Of a DNA stretch of 64,000 nucleotides, positions 54,804 through 62,686 are shown piece by piece. The translations under genes and the position numbers were made by a program. Numbering within the stretch: the first letter of the stretch is position 1; each line of letters starts with the position of its first letter. The notes beneath the pieces were generated by a model. That model saw nothing but the letters and a program-made list of their open reading frames with translations, did no database searches and had not been told where the DNA came from. Source of the DNA: Longimicrobiales bacterium (GTDB taxonomy: Bacteria > Gemmatimonadota > Gemmatimonadetes > Longimicrobiales > RSA9); NCBI GenBank assembly GCA_035461765.1, contig DATHUY010000160.1:1-64000 (forward strand). Direction: 5' to 3'.

Positions 54804-56357
54804 CTACATGCCGAGGTCGTAACGGCCGTCGTTGTTCGTCGGCAGCGGGCAGCTCGTATCGTACTGTCCCGCGTACGGAATGGAGCCCCTCTGCAAAGCG
54901 AAGCGCGCGGCGTCGATGTTGTCCTTCGCGGCCTTCAGCGTATACACCATGCTCTCGCGGTCGACGGAAGCCGGCAGTCCCGTCAGCACGAACGCGAGCT
55001 TGAATTCGCCCGCCGTGGAGACCGACTCCGCGCATGTGCCGACGTGACCGACGGTACTGCCATCGATCAGGCCGAGGCCGCTGCCGCTCGCCGGATCGAT
55101 GGTGCAGACGCCTGCGCTCGTGATCGAGAAGGTGGCTTTCACGGAATACATGCCGTTGCCCGAATTCAGTCGATACTGGACTGCGAGCTCGCCCTTGCCG
55201 CCGCCGTTCGACTTGATGATGGCGCCGACTATGGCCGTGCTCGGCACCGGTGCCAGGATCATCGGAGAAAGCGGATCCGTCGGATCGCTCAACGCCGTGG
55301 TGAGACCGATCGTCGAGAATGTTCTCAGGATATCCAGCGGAGAGGCGCCTGACGGGTTCGTCTCGTCCTCGACGGTCGTGCTGTCATCCACGCGGCACAT
55401 CCCCGGAACCACGTGCACGATGTACTGGCCGCCGGTGGACTCCGTGGCCGTGCCGAAGAACGTGAAGCCGGTTCCGCCGAGCACCGTCTCGATGACGAGC
55501 GGACTGCCGAAGGCGCCGACCTTGAAGTTGCCATTGTGATCGGCGCGGCCCATCGCCTGGAGCACGGCCGGACCGTCCGAGAGCATCGGATCGCTGCAGT
55601 CCGCCAGGCGGCTGCCCTGGATCCACGGCAGAGCCGCGCATGCCGCCGCCTGCGACGCCTGCGGCCCAGCGGTCCACGTATTCAACGCAGCGACAATGAC
55701 ATCGCTGCTGTTGCCCGGCAGGCCGATCAGTTTACCCGACGTGCCCGTGGTTTGCGTGAGCTGGATCGACACGGCGTACCCGTTGCCGTTCGGCATGATG
55801 CAGGGATCCGCCAGCGCACCCATGTAGCCGCTCCACGTGAGCGCGTCACTGCCGGTGCACGCGCCTCCGCGCAGCAGCGTCGGCCGCTGATGAACGGCCA
55901 GCGATGGCGCATCTGCAACCTGATTCACCAGGTTCCCGCCGGGATGAGGCGGCGCGATCTGCAGCTGGGAGGCATAAAGGTTGACCTCGTCGCGCACCAT
56001 CGCCACGAACTGCGCACCCATGGCGACGCCCTGGAACGTGGCGACGCCATTCGCATCGGCTTCCACCTCGCACGCGGGACCGGACGTCGGATTCACCAGC
56101 GTAACCAGTACGGATTTGCCGGGGCTGCCGTCGGACAAGGTCACGTTGACCGTGAATGTCTTGCCGTTGTTCGCACCGATGGGCGTACCCGCACAGCTGG
56201 TGACGCCTGCGACCGATGCCAGCGTTGCGTCCAGCTTCTCGACCGCCGGCGCGGTCGGCTGCTCGCAGGCCGCCAATGCTGTCGAACTGAAGACGACCGC
56301 AGCCGCTGACCGTAAACGATTGCGGGTCATCCGTGGTGATCCATTTGTGCGCTTCAT
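54804..56357 (-). CDS. Large lipoprotein with N-terminal Ig-like domain
   Basis: 517 residues from ATG 56357 (GGAGGG six bases ahead), with lipobox STALAAC near residue 31. The first part (about 50-115) looks like an Ig-like or carboxypeptidase-regulatory-like beta domain: GKTFTVNVTLSDGSPGKSVL and ATFQGVAMGAQFVAMVRDEV. The rest is beta-rich with several Cys pairs, ending ARFALQRGSIPYAGQYDTSC. No enzymatic motif is seen. It stands between two STAND-like ATPase genes and in the same direction, but a hairpin and 110 bases separate it from the next gene. Confidence 0.72.
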   Translation of the reverse strand: MKRTNGSPRMTRNRLRSAAAVVFSSTALAACEQPTAPAVEKLDATLASVAGVTSCAGTPIGANNGKTFTVNVTLSDGSPGKSVLVTLVNPTSGPACEVEADANGVATFQGVAMGAQFVAMVRDEVNLYASQLQIAPPHPGGNLVNQVADAPSLAVHQRPTLLRGGACTGSDALTWSGYMGALADPCIMPNGNGYAVSIQLTQTTGTSGKLIGLPGNSSDVIVAALNTWTAGPQASQAAACAALPWIQGSRLADCSDPMLSDGPAVLQAMGRADHNGNFKVGAFGSPLVIETVLGGTGFTFFGTATESTGGQYIVHVVPGMCRVDDSTTVEDETNPSGASPLDILRTFSTIGLTTALSDPTDPLSPMILAPVPSTAIVGAIIKSNGGGKGELAVQYRLNSGNGMYSVKATFSITSAGVCTIDPASGSGLGLIDGSTVGHVGTCAESVSTAGEFKLAFVLTGLPASVDRESMVYTLKAAKDNIDAARFALQRGSIPYAGQYDTSCPLPTNNDGRYDLGM

Positions 56358-56606
56358 AGCATACCCTCCGCCGAGCAATGGCCGGCCAATACCGCGACGC
56401 GCGGCACTGGTGTATCTGGTTCCTGCGATGTGGAAATTGAACGGCGCGCAAGACGCCGACGTACGAGCATCAGAGCCTGACGTGTCCGTTCCGAGTCGAT
56501 CTCACTGTTGCTCGGATACGGCAGGTCGTAGCGGTGCTGCAACAACAACGAACGCGTCCACGCATCACCGATCCGTGCACGGCAAACATTCCATCAGTGG
56601 CAGTGC

Positions 56607-57845
56607 TCAGAGTCGCTCGGCGGCGCCAGATGATTGCTGCACTTCATCTTTCACGATCGGCCGCTCAACTCTCGCCGCCCAGCGCGCAGCGTTTTCAGGT
56701 CGGACGAACTCATACCTGTCGACGAGATCACCGTCGCGCTCGACTGTATCCGTCAGTCGCAGCCTCTGTTTGCGCACGAGCCGCGCCAGATGATCCTCGA
56801 GGGCCATTTCATCCATCCGGAGCGCCGCGGCGAGCGCGGGCGCTTCAAATGCCACCCCCAGTCGACCGGCAGCTTCGAGCAGGGTGATGTCGACATCGGC
56901 GAGGTTGTCGAGCTCACTGGCAGCGAACGGAATTACCGCCGCGCCGTCCGAGACGGGAGCGATCCGGGCCCAGTGCCACCGTCCCCGTTTCCGGACCAGT
57001 TCCCCGGTCTGCTGCAACTCACCCAGCAGATTCCAGAGCTGTGCGGGCGTAGCAGGCGCGGCGTCACGCAGCCACCCGCGCCAGCCATCCGGGAGGGCGT
57101 TGCCCGTGGCTTTTTCAACAGCTCTCGCTGTTTCTGCCGGGGTGAGCGCCGGTATTTCGATGACGTGACCCACCTTGAGTCGTTGCGCTTCCCTCAGCAG
57201 ATCGGCGACTGCCGGCGGCAGAGTGCCGGAGCGCGAGATCGCGGTGCCGATGAATAGCGTGTGGGAGGACTCCAGCCGCTGGATCAGGGCGGATGCACCG
57301 GCCAGCTCGCTGGGGTCGCTGACCTCGAGGTTCTCGAGGATGATCAGACGCGGCTTCTCGCCGCCGTGCACGAGCAGGGTCCGGACCTGGTCGATCGTCG
57401 ATCCGGTACCCATGACTTCCGTCCGCTGCCGCGGCTGCCGATCCGGTCGCAGGATCTCGACCGTCTTCACCACTGCGCTGACGATGGGGCCCACGACCGG
57501 GACCAGCGGATCAATCCACTCGGACAGGGTCCGCTTCACCGCAGCGCCGACGCGTCGCCCTGCGGTAAGGCGCAGCGCGATCTGGCGCCACGCCGGTGTA
57601 ACCGGGTCAGCGGCGTCCCCTATGGCAGAGCTCAGACGGCGGTTGCGCCGCCGCGCCTCCCGATTGAAGCGCCTCACCAGCGCGGCGCGGCCGGAGCCAT
57701 CCGGACCATGCAGCAGGATGAAGCGGCCCGCGCCCGTTGATGCCGCGGTCAGTTCCCCGTGCAGGGCTGCCAGCACGTTCTCTCGCCCTATGAACGGCCG
57801 TTTGCCTGTCCAGCCCGGTTCCGGTTCCTTTTCTGCTCTGCTCAT
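56607..57845 (-). CDS. STAND-like ATPase with degenerate P-loop
   Basis: 412 residues. The N-terminal half resembles an AAA_16-type NTPase (FIGRENVLAALHGEL, as in orc1/STAND proteins). But the P-loop reads FILLHGPDGSGRAALVRRF, with Arg-Ala in place of the invariant Lys-Ser/Thr. The Walker B-like strand is LIILENLEVSD with Glu at the Asp position. The C-terminal half is a chain of winged-helix-like segments (LTPAETARAVEKATGNALPD, LLEAAGRLGVAFEAPALAAA). It probably binds or scaffolds without hydrolysing ATP. Its upstream neighbour STAND ATPase (52001-54694) shares the AAA_16 layout. Confidence 0.75.
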   Translation of the reverse strand: MSRAEKEPEPGWTGKRPFIGRENVLAALHGELTAASTGAGRFILLHGPDGSGRAALVRRFNREARRRNRRLSSAIGDAADPVTPAWRQIALRLTAGRRVGAAVKRTLSEWIDPLVPVVGPIVSAVVKTVEILRPDRQPRQRTEVMGTGSTIDQVRTLLVHGGEKPRLIILENLEVSDPSELAGASALIQRLESSHTLFIGTAISRSGTLPPAVADLLREAQRLKVGHVIEIPALTPAETARAVEKATGNALPDGWRGWLRDAAPATPAQLWNLLGELQQTGELVRKRGRWHWARIAPVSDGAAVIPFAASELDNLADVDITLLEAAGRLGVAFEAPALAAALRMDEMALEDHLARLVRKQRLRLTDTVERDGDLVDRYEFVRPENAARWAARVERPIVKDEVQQSSGAAERL

Positions 57846-57965
57846 GCGGTTGAGTCCGGGCGCGTGTGAAATGGAAGGGGGCGTCGCGCATGCACGTGCG
57901 CCAAGTTAAGCGCACGTTCGTCCACCGTCGATGCACGCAGGACCCGTGCGCCCCCCGTCGTGTCA

Positions 57966-58700
57966 TCACCCGCCCGGCCCCGCCGTCAGTGATCTCGTCT
58001 CCTCCGAGTCCCAGACCAGTGCGCCCGCCTCATCGAAATAGCGGAACGTCCACTGCCACGTGCCCGCCACCTCGGGGACGAGCCGGAACCGTGCGCCGCC
58101 GCCCAGGCGGGCGCTGAACGACGTTCCGTCGGCCGGCGCCGCAGTGGACGCGATCTCGACCGTTACGTTGCCCGTGTTTACCCACTCGACCGGGGTCCCG
58201 ACCGGGACGCTCGCGTCCAGTGATCCATCCGGCGAGAGAAAATAGCCCCAGAAGACATTGCTGATCACGAGCACCGATGCGTCGATGCTGAAGGTGACCG
58301 GCTCGATCGACCGACCGGGCACCGACGCGGCGATCGTGCTGATGCCCAGCTGCGCCGGAATGAACGTCACGGCGGCGTTGCCGTTGCTCGCGGTCATGGT
58401 GGTGTCCGCAGCTACCGGGGCGCCGTCGATGTTTTTCTGCAGGAACCCGGCGCCCGATGTCACGGTCCACCTCACCGCCTGCCCGGCCACACCGTTGCCG
58501 GCGCTGTCCGTGACCCGCACCACCAGCCGCTCCGGCAGAGGCTCGCCGGCGCCGCCGATCTGGTTGTTGCCCACGACGATGACCAGCGCGGCCGGCGGCG
58601 ACGGAGCCGGATGCGGCTCGCCAGGCAGCTCGACGGCATCGTCACAGCCGAACACGCCGAGCAGTGCGGCAACCCCTGCGACGCGAATCGCTGCGTTCAT
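57966..58700 (-). CDS. Lipoprotein with Ig-like and cupredoxin-like domains
   Basis: 244 residues from ATG 58700 (AGGAGG six bases ahead), lipobox VFGC (Cys19). Residues about 35-145 form a Big_1-like domain (VTDSAGNGVAGQAVRWTVTS, GNAAVTFIPAQLGISTIAAS), residues 145-240 resemble a plastocyanin-type cupredoxin (ASVPVGTPVEWVNTGNVTVE, FRLVPEVAGTWQWTFRYFDE) but without visible copper ligands. Likely a structural or cell-surface protein. Confidence 0.7.
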   Translation of the reverse strand: MNAAIRVAGVAALLGVFGCDDAVELPGEPHPAPSPPAALVIVVGNNQIGGAGEPLPERLVVRVTDSAGNGVAGQAVRWTVTSGAGFLQKNIDGAPVAADTTMTASNGNAAVTFIPAQLGISTIAASVPGRSIEPVTFSIDASVLVISNVFWGYFLSPDGSLDASVPVGTPVEWVNTGNVTVEIASTAAPADGTSFSARLGGGARFRLVPEVAGTWQWTFRYFDEAGALVWDSEETRSLTAGPGG

Positions 58701-58787
58701 CTGCGCCTCCTGTTCCCGGTGATGAGGTCTCCTCATCGATACATGCGCGGAAACGGCGCTCGATCCGCAATTTCGCCACGGCCTGCG

Positions 58788-59780
58788 CTATACCGGCGCG
58801 GCGTCCTTCGCGAGGACCTCGTTCTCGAGCCGCACGTAGCTGCGCTCCATGCCCTCCGTCATCCCCGTGCCGAGCACCATGTCGCGCACCTCGGCGCTGG
58901 GATACGTGATCACGAGTGTCAGGAGCGTCCCCGCTCCTACCGGCGTCAGTGTCAGCTCATTCGTGGCTCCCGGACCTTCCATGCCGATCATCCGCTCCGT
59001 GGTGACCGCGCGGCGCGGCGCCTCCGACTCGAGCAGCTCGCCTTCGAAACCGAAGCGCTCCGAGCCGTCGTCCTTCTCCCACTCGTAGCGGTACGAATCA
59101 CCCACGCGGTCTGCCACGTCACACACGGGCATCGTCCAGCCGTCGGGGCCGAGCATCCAGCGCTTCAGAAGCTCACGTTCATGGTGCGCGCGCCATACCT
59201 GCTCGACCGGACCACGGATGATTCGTGTGATCCGAACCTGCGTGTCGTTCAGGATCTGCGTGCCCGTCCCGCGCGCCGCCGCGAAAGCCGCCAGGTCGGC
59301 GAGCACGCGGTCCAGCTGACCGAGCGCAGAGCGCAGTCCCTCCACCATCCCCATCTCCACGAGCTGCTCCATCGCCTCCACACTCGGGAAGTACGTGGTA
59401 CTGCGGAATCGCGAACCGCTCGCCGTCGGCTCGAACGTGAACACCATGCGCATCGTCGGCATGGCCTCGTTCGGACGGCCGTCCTCGTGCGCGAACCCGT
59501 CCTCGAGCTCGATCCGGCGTCCCGGCTCTACCGCCAGGAAGCGCCACCAGCCGCGTGAGCGGCTCCCGTCGGGGCCCGTCATGTAGTACTCCGATCGTCC
59601 TCCCGCCGTCAGATCGTGACGCGTGAACGTCGCAGGCCACGTCTCCGGTCCCCAGAATCGCTCCAGCTGGCGCGGGTCCGCATACGCATCCCACAGCCGC
59701 TCCACCGGCACGGGGTATTCTCCGACAACGGTGAGCGTGAGGGTTTCGGCGTCCGAGGTGACATTCGTGATCGGCATCAT
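58788..59780 (-). CDS. Tandem SRPBCC (AHSA1-type) ligand-binding protein
   Basis: 330 residues made of two START-like SRPBCC domains (about 12-165 and 175-325). Each opens with an AHSA1 signature: VPVERLWDAYADPRQLERFWGP and GPVEQVWRAHHERELLKRWMLGP. Such fused pairs are usual next to ArsR repressors, where they bind hydrophobic small molecules. The ATG directly abuts the ArsR stop (TAA then ATG) with GGGAG upstream, so both are one operon. Ligand unknown. Confidence 0.92.
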   Translation of the reverse strand: MMPITNVTSDAETLTLTVVGEYPVPVERLWDAYADPRQLERFWGPETWPATFTRHDLTAGGRSEYYMTGPDGSRSRGWWRFLAVEPGRRIELEDGFAHEDGRPNEAMPTMRMVFTFEPTASGSRFRSTTYFPSVEAMEQLVEMGMVEGLRSALGQLDRVLADLAAFAAARGTGTQILNDTQVRITRIIRGPVEQVWRAHHERELLKRWMLGPDGWTMPVCDVADRVGDSYRYEWEKDDGSERFGFEGELLESEAPRRAVTTERMIGMEGPGATNELTLTPVGAGTLLTLVITYPSAEVRDMVLGTGMTEGMERSYVRLENEVLAKDAAPV

Positions 59781-60131
59781 TTACTCCCGCGGGTCGGTGT
59801 CGGTGAACAGTGCGTCGATCTGACTGAAGCGGGACCTCCAGAGATCCTCGAGGCGCGACAGCAGCACGCGGGCCTGGGCCAGTCTCTCCGGATTACCCTG
59901 AACGATCCGCTCACGGCCGCGCCGCCGCTTCAGCACCAGACCGGCCCCTTCCAGTACCGCGACATGTTTCTGAACGGCCGCGAATGACATGTCGTAGCGC
60001 GTCGCGAGCACGGAGATCGATGCCGGCTCGCCCTCCAGGACGCGCGCGATGATGTCGCGGCGTGTGGCATCGGCGAGGGCGCGGAACAGGCGGTCCAGCT
60101 CCGCATCAGTCAGGTCAGGATATGCAACCAT
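59781..60131 (-). CDS. ArsR-family winged-helix repressor, probably leaderless and autoregulated
   Basis: 116 residues from ATG 60131. DNA-binding core: LDRLFRALADATRRDIIARV, then SISVLATRYDMSFAAVQKHVAVLEGAGLV and KRRRGRERIVQGNPERL. No Cys metal-binding motif is seen, so it is probably of the SRPBCC-associated non-metal type. On the minus strand TTGCGC and TATATA are 17 bases apart, ending five bases before the ATATG; transcription would begin at or next to the start codon. A 22-base imperfect palindrome (20 of 22 bases symmetric; core CAACCATATGGTTG) spans that -10 box and the start codon. It is presumably an autoregulatory operator. Confidence 0.9.
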   Translation of the reverse strand: MVAYPDLTDAELDRLFRALADATRRDIIARVLEGEPASISVLATRYDMSFAAVQKHVAVLEGAGLVLKRRRGRERIVQGNPERLAQARVLLSRLEDLWRSRFSQIDALFTDTDPRE

Positions 60132-60142
60132 ATGGTTGTATA
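60121..60142 (-). promoter_or_regulatory. Operator-like palindrome over ArsR start codon
   Basis: TATGCAACCATATGGTTGTA plus TA is symmetric at 20 of 22 positions about its centre, containing the 14-base perfect palindrome CAACCATATGGTTG. The ATG used by ArsR (60129-60131) lies in the centre. Together with TATATA (60139-60144) and TTGCGC (60162-60167) it would let bound repressor block the promoter. Confidence 0.75.
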
Positions 60143-60167
60143 TAGTCCGGCGACGGGCGGTGCGCAA
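60139..60167 (-). promoter_or_regulatory. Promoter of ArsR-SRPBCC operon
   Basis: Minus strand: TTGCGC (60167-60162), 17-base spacer, TATATA (60144-60139). The expected start is 60132 +/- 1, directly before the ATG, implying a leaderless or nearly leaderless transcript. Confidence 0.6.
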
Positions 60168-60284
60168 GCCGTCGGTCGGCTCGCGTTGCCGGAACGCATG
60201 GACCCGCACCGTTCGTGAACAGTGCGGGTCTGTCTGGTGGCGCTGCGCGGACCCAGGGGCCTGTCCGCCCGTCGTGCCTACGGC

Positions 60285-60836
60285 TCAGCGTTTCCGGTTT
60301 ATTAACCCGCCCAGCATTCCGCCGATCTCATCGACGATGGACCCGTCGCCATCGCGGTCGAGGAGCGGCTCCAGCATGCCGGCGAGTCCACCGGACTGCG
60401 CAGCGCCTGCACCGCCCCGTGTCGCGCCTTTCTTCTGCTTTGCCAGTGCACCCATGGCGAGTGAGGCGAGGAGGGGGAGCATCTGCTTGAGTACGGCCGG
60501 GTCTATTCCCGTCCGATCGGCCGCACCGGCCGCGACCTTCCGGCTGACGTCCTTGGAGCCGAAGATGTGGCCGAGGATGGCGTTTCCATCGGCGGTGGTG
60601 GCGGGTGCCCCGAGTACCTCGGGCTGATCGATGTAGGTCTCGTGATGGCCGTCGGCGAGGGCGGACTCGAGCGCTGCTTCGTTCGTGGTGATGTTTCGTT
60701 TGAGGCCGGCCGCGAGTGCTGGCATGAGTGCGCCCATGGCCGCGCTGACCTGTTCGGGCCGCAGGCCGAACTGCGCGCCGAGCTGCTGGACTGCCGCGCC
60801 GTCGCGGGCGCTGACGATCGAGTCGAGGATGTTCAT
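60285..60836 (-). CDS. DUF937/YidB-family protein
   Basis: 183 residues from MNILDSIVSA at 60836 (GCGGAGCATC ahead). It has two tandem helical repeats: VQQLGAQFGLRPEQVSAAMG and ILGHIFGSKDVSRKVAAGAA, an arrangement shared with YidB/DUF937 proteins, which are of unknown function. A charged, Gly-rich C-terminus carries LLDRDGDGSIVDEIGGMLGG, which looks like a single EF-hand-like calcium-binding loop. No signal peptide. The genes on either side are not obviously linked. Confidence 0.85.
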   Translation of the reverse strand: MNILDSIVSARDGAAVQQLGAQFGLRPEQVSAAMGALMPALAAGLKRNITTNEAALESALADGHHETYIDQPEVLGAPATTADGNAILGHIFGSKDVSRKVAAGAADRTGIDPAVLKQMLPLLASLAMGALAKQKKGATRGGAGAAQSGGLAGMLEPLLDRDGDGSIVDEIGGMLGGLINRKR

Positions 60837-61163
60837 GATGCTCCGCGAGTCACGGGTGAGCGGTATTGTGTTGCGCCGTCTTGACGGACCGTCGACGCAC
60901 GCTCCACGCCACAGGCCGCCGCCTGCGCGGCGCGTCACGCGGCTCAGCGGCATTGGTTGTTGGAAGGTTACCGCGCCCCTCGGGCACGGGCATGTTCCGA
61001 GCTCGCGAATCGTACCATGTACCCTCTCATGGGTGCTCAGCCAGAGGTCTACTACCTGCTGGCCGACCGCTTCGGCAAGCTGTCGGCGACAGGTCGCGAT
61101 TCCCGGAGCCCCGCGACTCGCACTCGCGTTTACGGTAGCTGTGCTCGCGGGGCCCCGGATGTC
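60837..61163. other. Spacer with possible gene remnant and GC hairpin
   Basis: 327 bases between the DUF937 gene and the slipin gene. On the plus strand a 51-codon frame from ATG 61019 begins MYPLMGAQPEVYYLLADRF with coding-like third-position bias for about 20 codons then decays; it may be a fragment or a small protein. CCCCGCGA (about 61110) and TCGCGGGG (about 61145) form a hairpin next to the slipin stop, a possible terminator. Confidence 0.4.
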
Positions 61164-62165
61164 TTACCGTGAGAGGGGCGGACGCTCCTCTTCCTCCCGT
61201 ACGACCGGTTCACTCACGACCGCCTCCGCTCCAGGCGGCTTCACGCCTGCGGCACCGGCCATTCCCATGATCCCCGGCAGGTTCAACGAGTCGGCGAGCC
61301 CCGACGGCACGACCATGAGCGAGCCGCGCTTCACGATGCTTTCGTACAGCATGTTCATCGCGCGGAGGTTCAGGGCGACGGGGTTCTCCGCGTAGAGCTC
61401 GGCGGCCTCGACGAACTTCGACGCGATCTCGGTTTCGGCGGTGCCGAGAATGATGCGCGCCTGTCGCTCACGTTCGGCCTGCGCCTGTCGCGACATCGCT
61501 TCCTCGAGGGCTTTCGGTATCACTACATCGCGGATCTCGACCGACTGCACCTGAATGCCCCAGTCGTGCATCTTCCGGTCGAGTGCTTCCTGGAGGCCGC
61601 GGCCGAGCTCCTTGCGTGACTGGATCAGCTCGGCGAGGTCATGCTTGCCGATGGCATCGCGGAGCGCAGTCTGCGCGGCGAGCATCACGGCCTGTCCGTA
61701 GTCCTGCACCTCGAGAGCGGCGCGCTCCGCATCGTAGACGACCCAGAACGCGATGGCATCGACGTCGACGGGCACCGTGTCCTTCGTCAGGCACGACTCT
61801 GCGCCGAACGCGGTGGTACGAATGCGCTGGTCGATGTGGTAGCCGACCCGGTCGATGACAGGGATCACTGCGAAGAAGCCCGGCCCGCGCAGACCCTGGT
61901 AGCGACCCAGTCGCAGCACGACCGCCTTCTCCCACTGGTCGGTGAACTTGAGCGACGACCCGAGCAGCAGCCCCGCGACAGCACCCGCGATCGCTGCGGC
62001 CGGAGCGATCACGCCCGCCAGCAGCAGACCGCCGGCGAGCGCACCGCCACCGATCACACCCGCGCCGATGGCGGGCACCGGAAAGCGCGTGTCGTCGGGC
62101 GAGCTGCCCCCGGCGATGCCTGTGATGCTCCGCTCGGCGCGGCGGGTCGGCAGGAAACTGGTCAT
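61164..62165 (-). CDS. Slipin / SPFH-domain (stomatin-like) membrane protein
   Basis: 333 residues. An N-terminal hydrophobic hairpin (about 32-68, GGALAGGLLLAGVIAPAAAI) is followed by the SPFH core (FTDQWEKAVVLRLGRYQGLR, RIRTTAFGAESCLTKDTVPV, AQTALRDAIGKHDLAELIQS) and a C-terminal coiled coil (LEEAMSRQAQAERERQARI) with ILGTAETEIASKFVEAAELY. These are the slipin-subfamily blocks; slipins organise membrane microdomains and may pair with NfeD, which is not here. The ATG overlaps the GntR-type gene's stop (ATGA), so the regulator is co-translated with it. Confidence 0.92.
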   Translation of the reverse strand: MTSFLPTRRAERSITGIAGGSSPDDTRFPVPAIGAGVIGGGALAGGLLLAGVIAPAAAIAGAVAGLLLGSSLKFTDQWEKAVVLRLGRYQGLRGPGFFAVIPVIDRVGYHIDQRIRTTAFGAESCLTKDTVPVDVDAIAFWVVYDAERAALEVQDYGQAVMLAAQTALRDAIGKHDLAELIQSRKELGRGLQEALDRKMHDWGIQVQSVEIRDVVIPKALEEAMSRQAQAERERQARIILGTAETEIASKFVEAAELYAENPVALNLRAMNMLYESIVKRGSLMVVPSGLADSLNLPGIMGMAGAAGVKPPGAEAVVSEPVVREEEERPPLSR

Positions 62166-62593
62166 GAGGGCGGCTCCATTGAATGGTCATCACGGTCGGC
62201 ACTGCGGAACTCGGCGAACGCGTCGATCAGATCCTCGAGCGAGAAGCCGAGCGCGGCTGCGTTTTCCACGGTCGCCCGGCAGAGGGCGGCGAACTGCTGA
62301 TGGCGGGCCCGGTCCGATTCGGAGGCGGGGGACAGGCTGACGAATGTACCCGCACCCGCGCGCGACACCGTCACGCCGCGCCGCTCCAGCTCGGTGTATG
62401 CGCGCTCGATGCTGCGCGGGCTGACATTCAGGCCGATTGCCAGCTGGCGCGGTGTGGGCAGACGCTCGCCGCTCTCCAGGCTGCCGTCGACCACCGCCAG
62501 CCACAGCTCCTCTACGATAAGATGAGCCACCGGCTCGGCGCTGCCCTCGCGCAGCCGCACGGCCAGCCGTCGCAGCAGTTCGTTGGCATCCAT
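62162..62593 (-). CDS. GntR-family transcriptional regulator
   Basis: 143 residues: winged helix-turn-helix (about 22-90, PVAHLIVEELWLAVVDGSLE, GERLPTPRQLAIGLNVSPRS, ERAYTELERRGVTVSRAGAG) followed by a short helical tail (LCRATVENAAALGFSLEDLI). The length, with no large effector domain, corresponds to the YtrA-type subfamily. Its stop overlaps the slipin start, a layout that suggests it represses its own two-gene operon. Many YtrA-type regulators sit next to membrane-transport genes instead. Confidence 0.9.
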   Translation of the reverse strand: MDANELLRRLAVRLREGSAEPVAHLIVEELWLAVVDGSLESGERLPTPRQLAIGLNVSPRSIERAYTELERRGVTVSRAGAGTFVSLSPASESDRARHQQFAALCRATVENAAALGFSLEDLIDAFAEFRSADRDDHSMEPPS

Positions 62594-62686
62594 TGCACCG
62601 AAGCTGCGACGACGCGCGTTGAATGTCGAGGCCTTCCGTTGTACAGACTGGTGATGACCGGCCAGGGGTGGCAGGAAAACCGCTTG

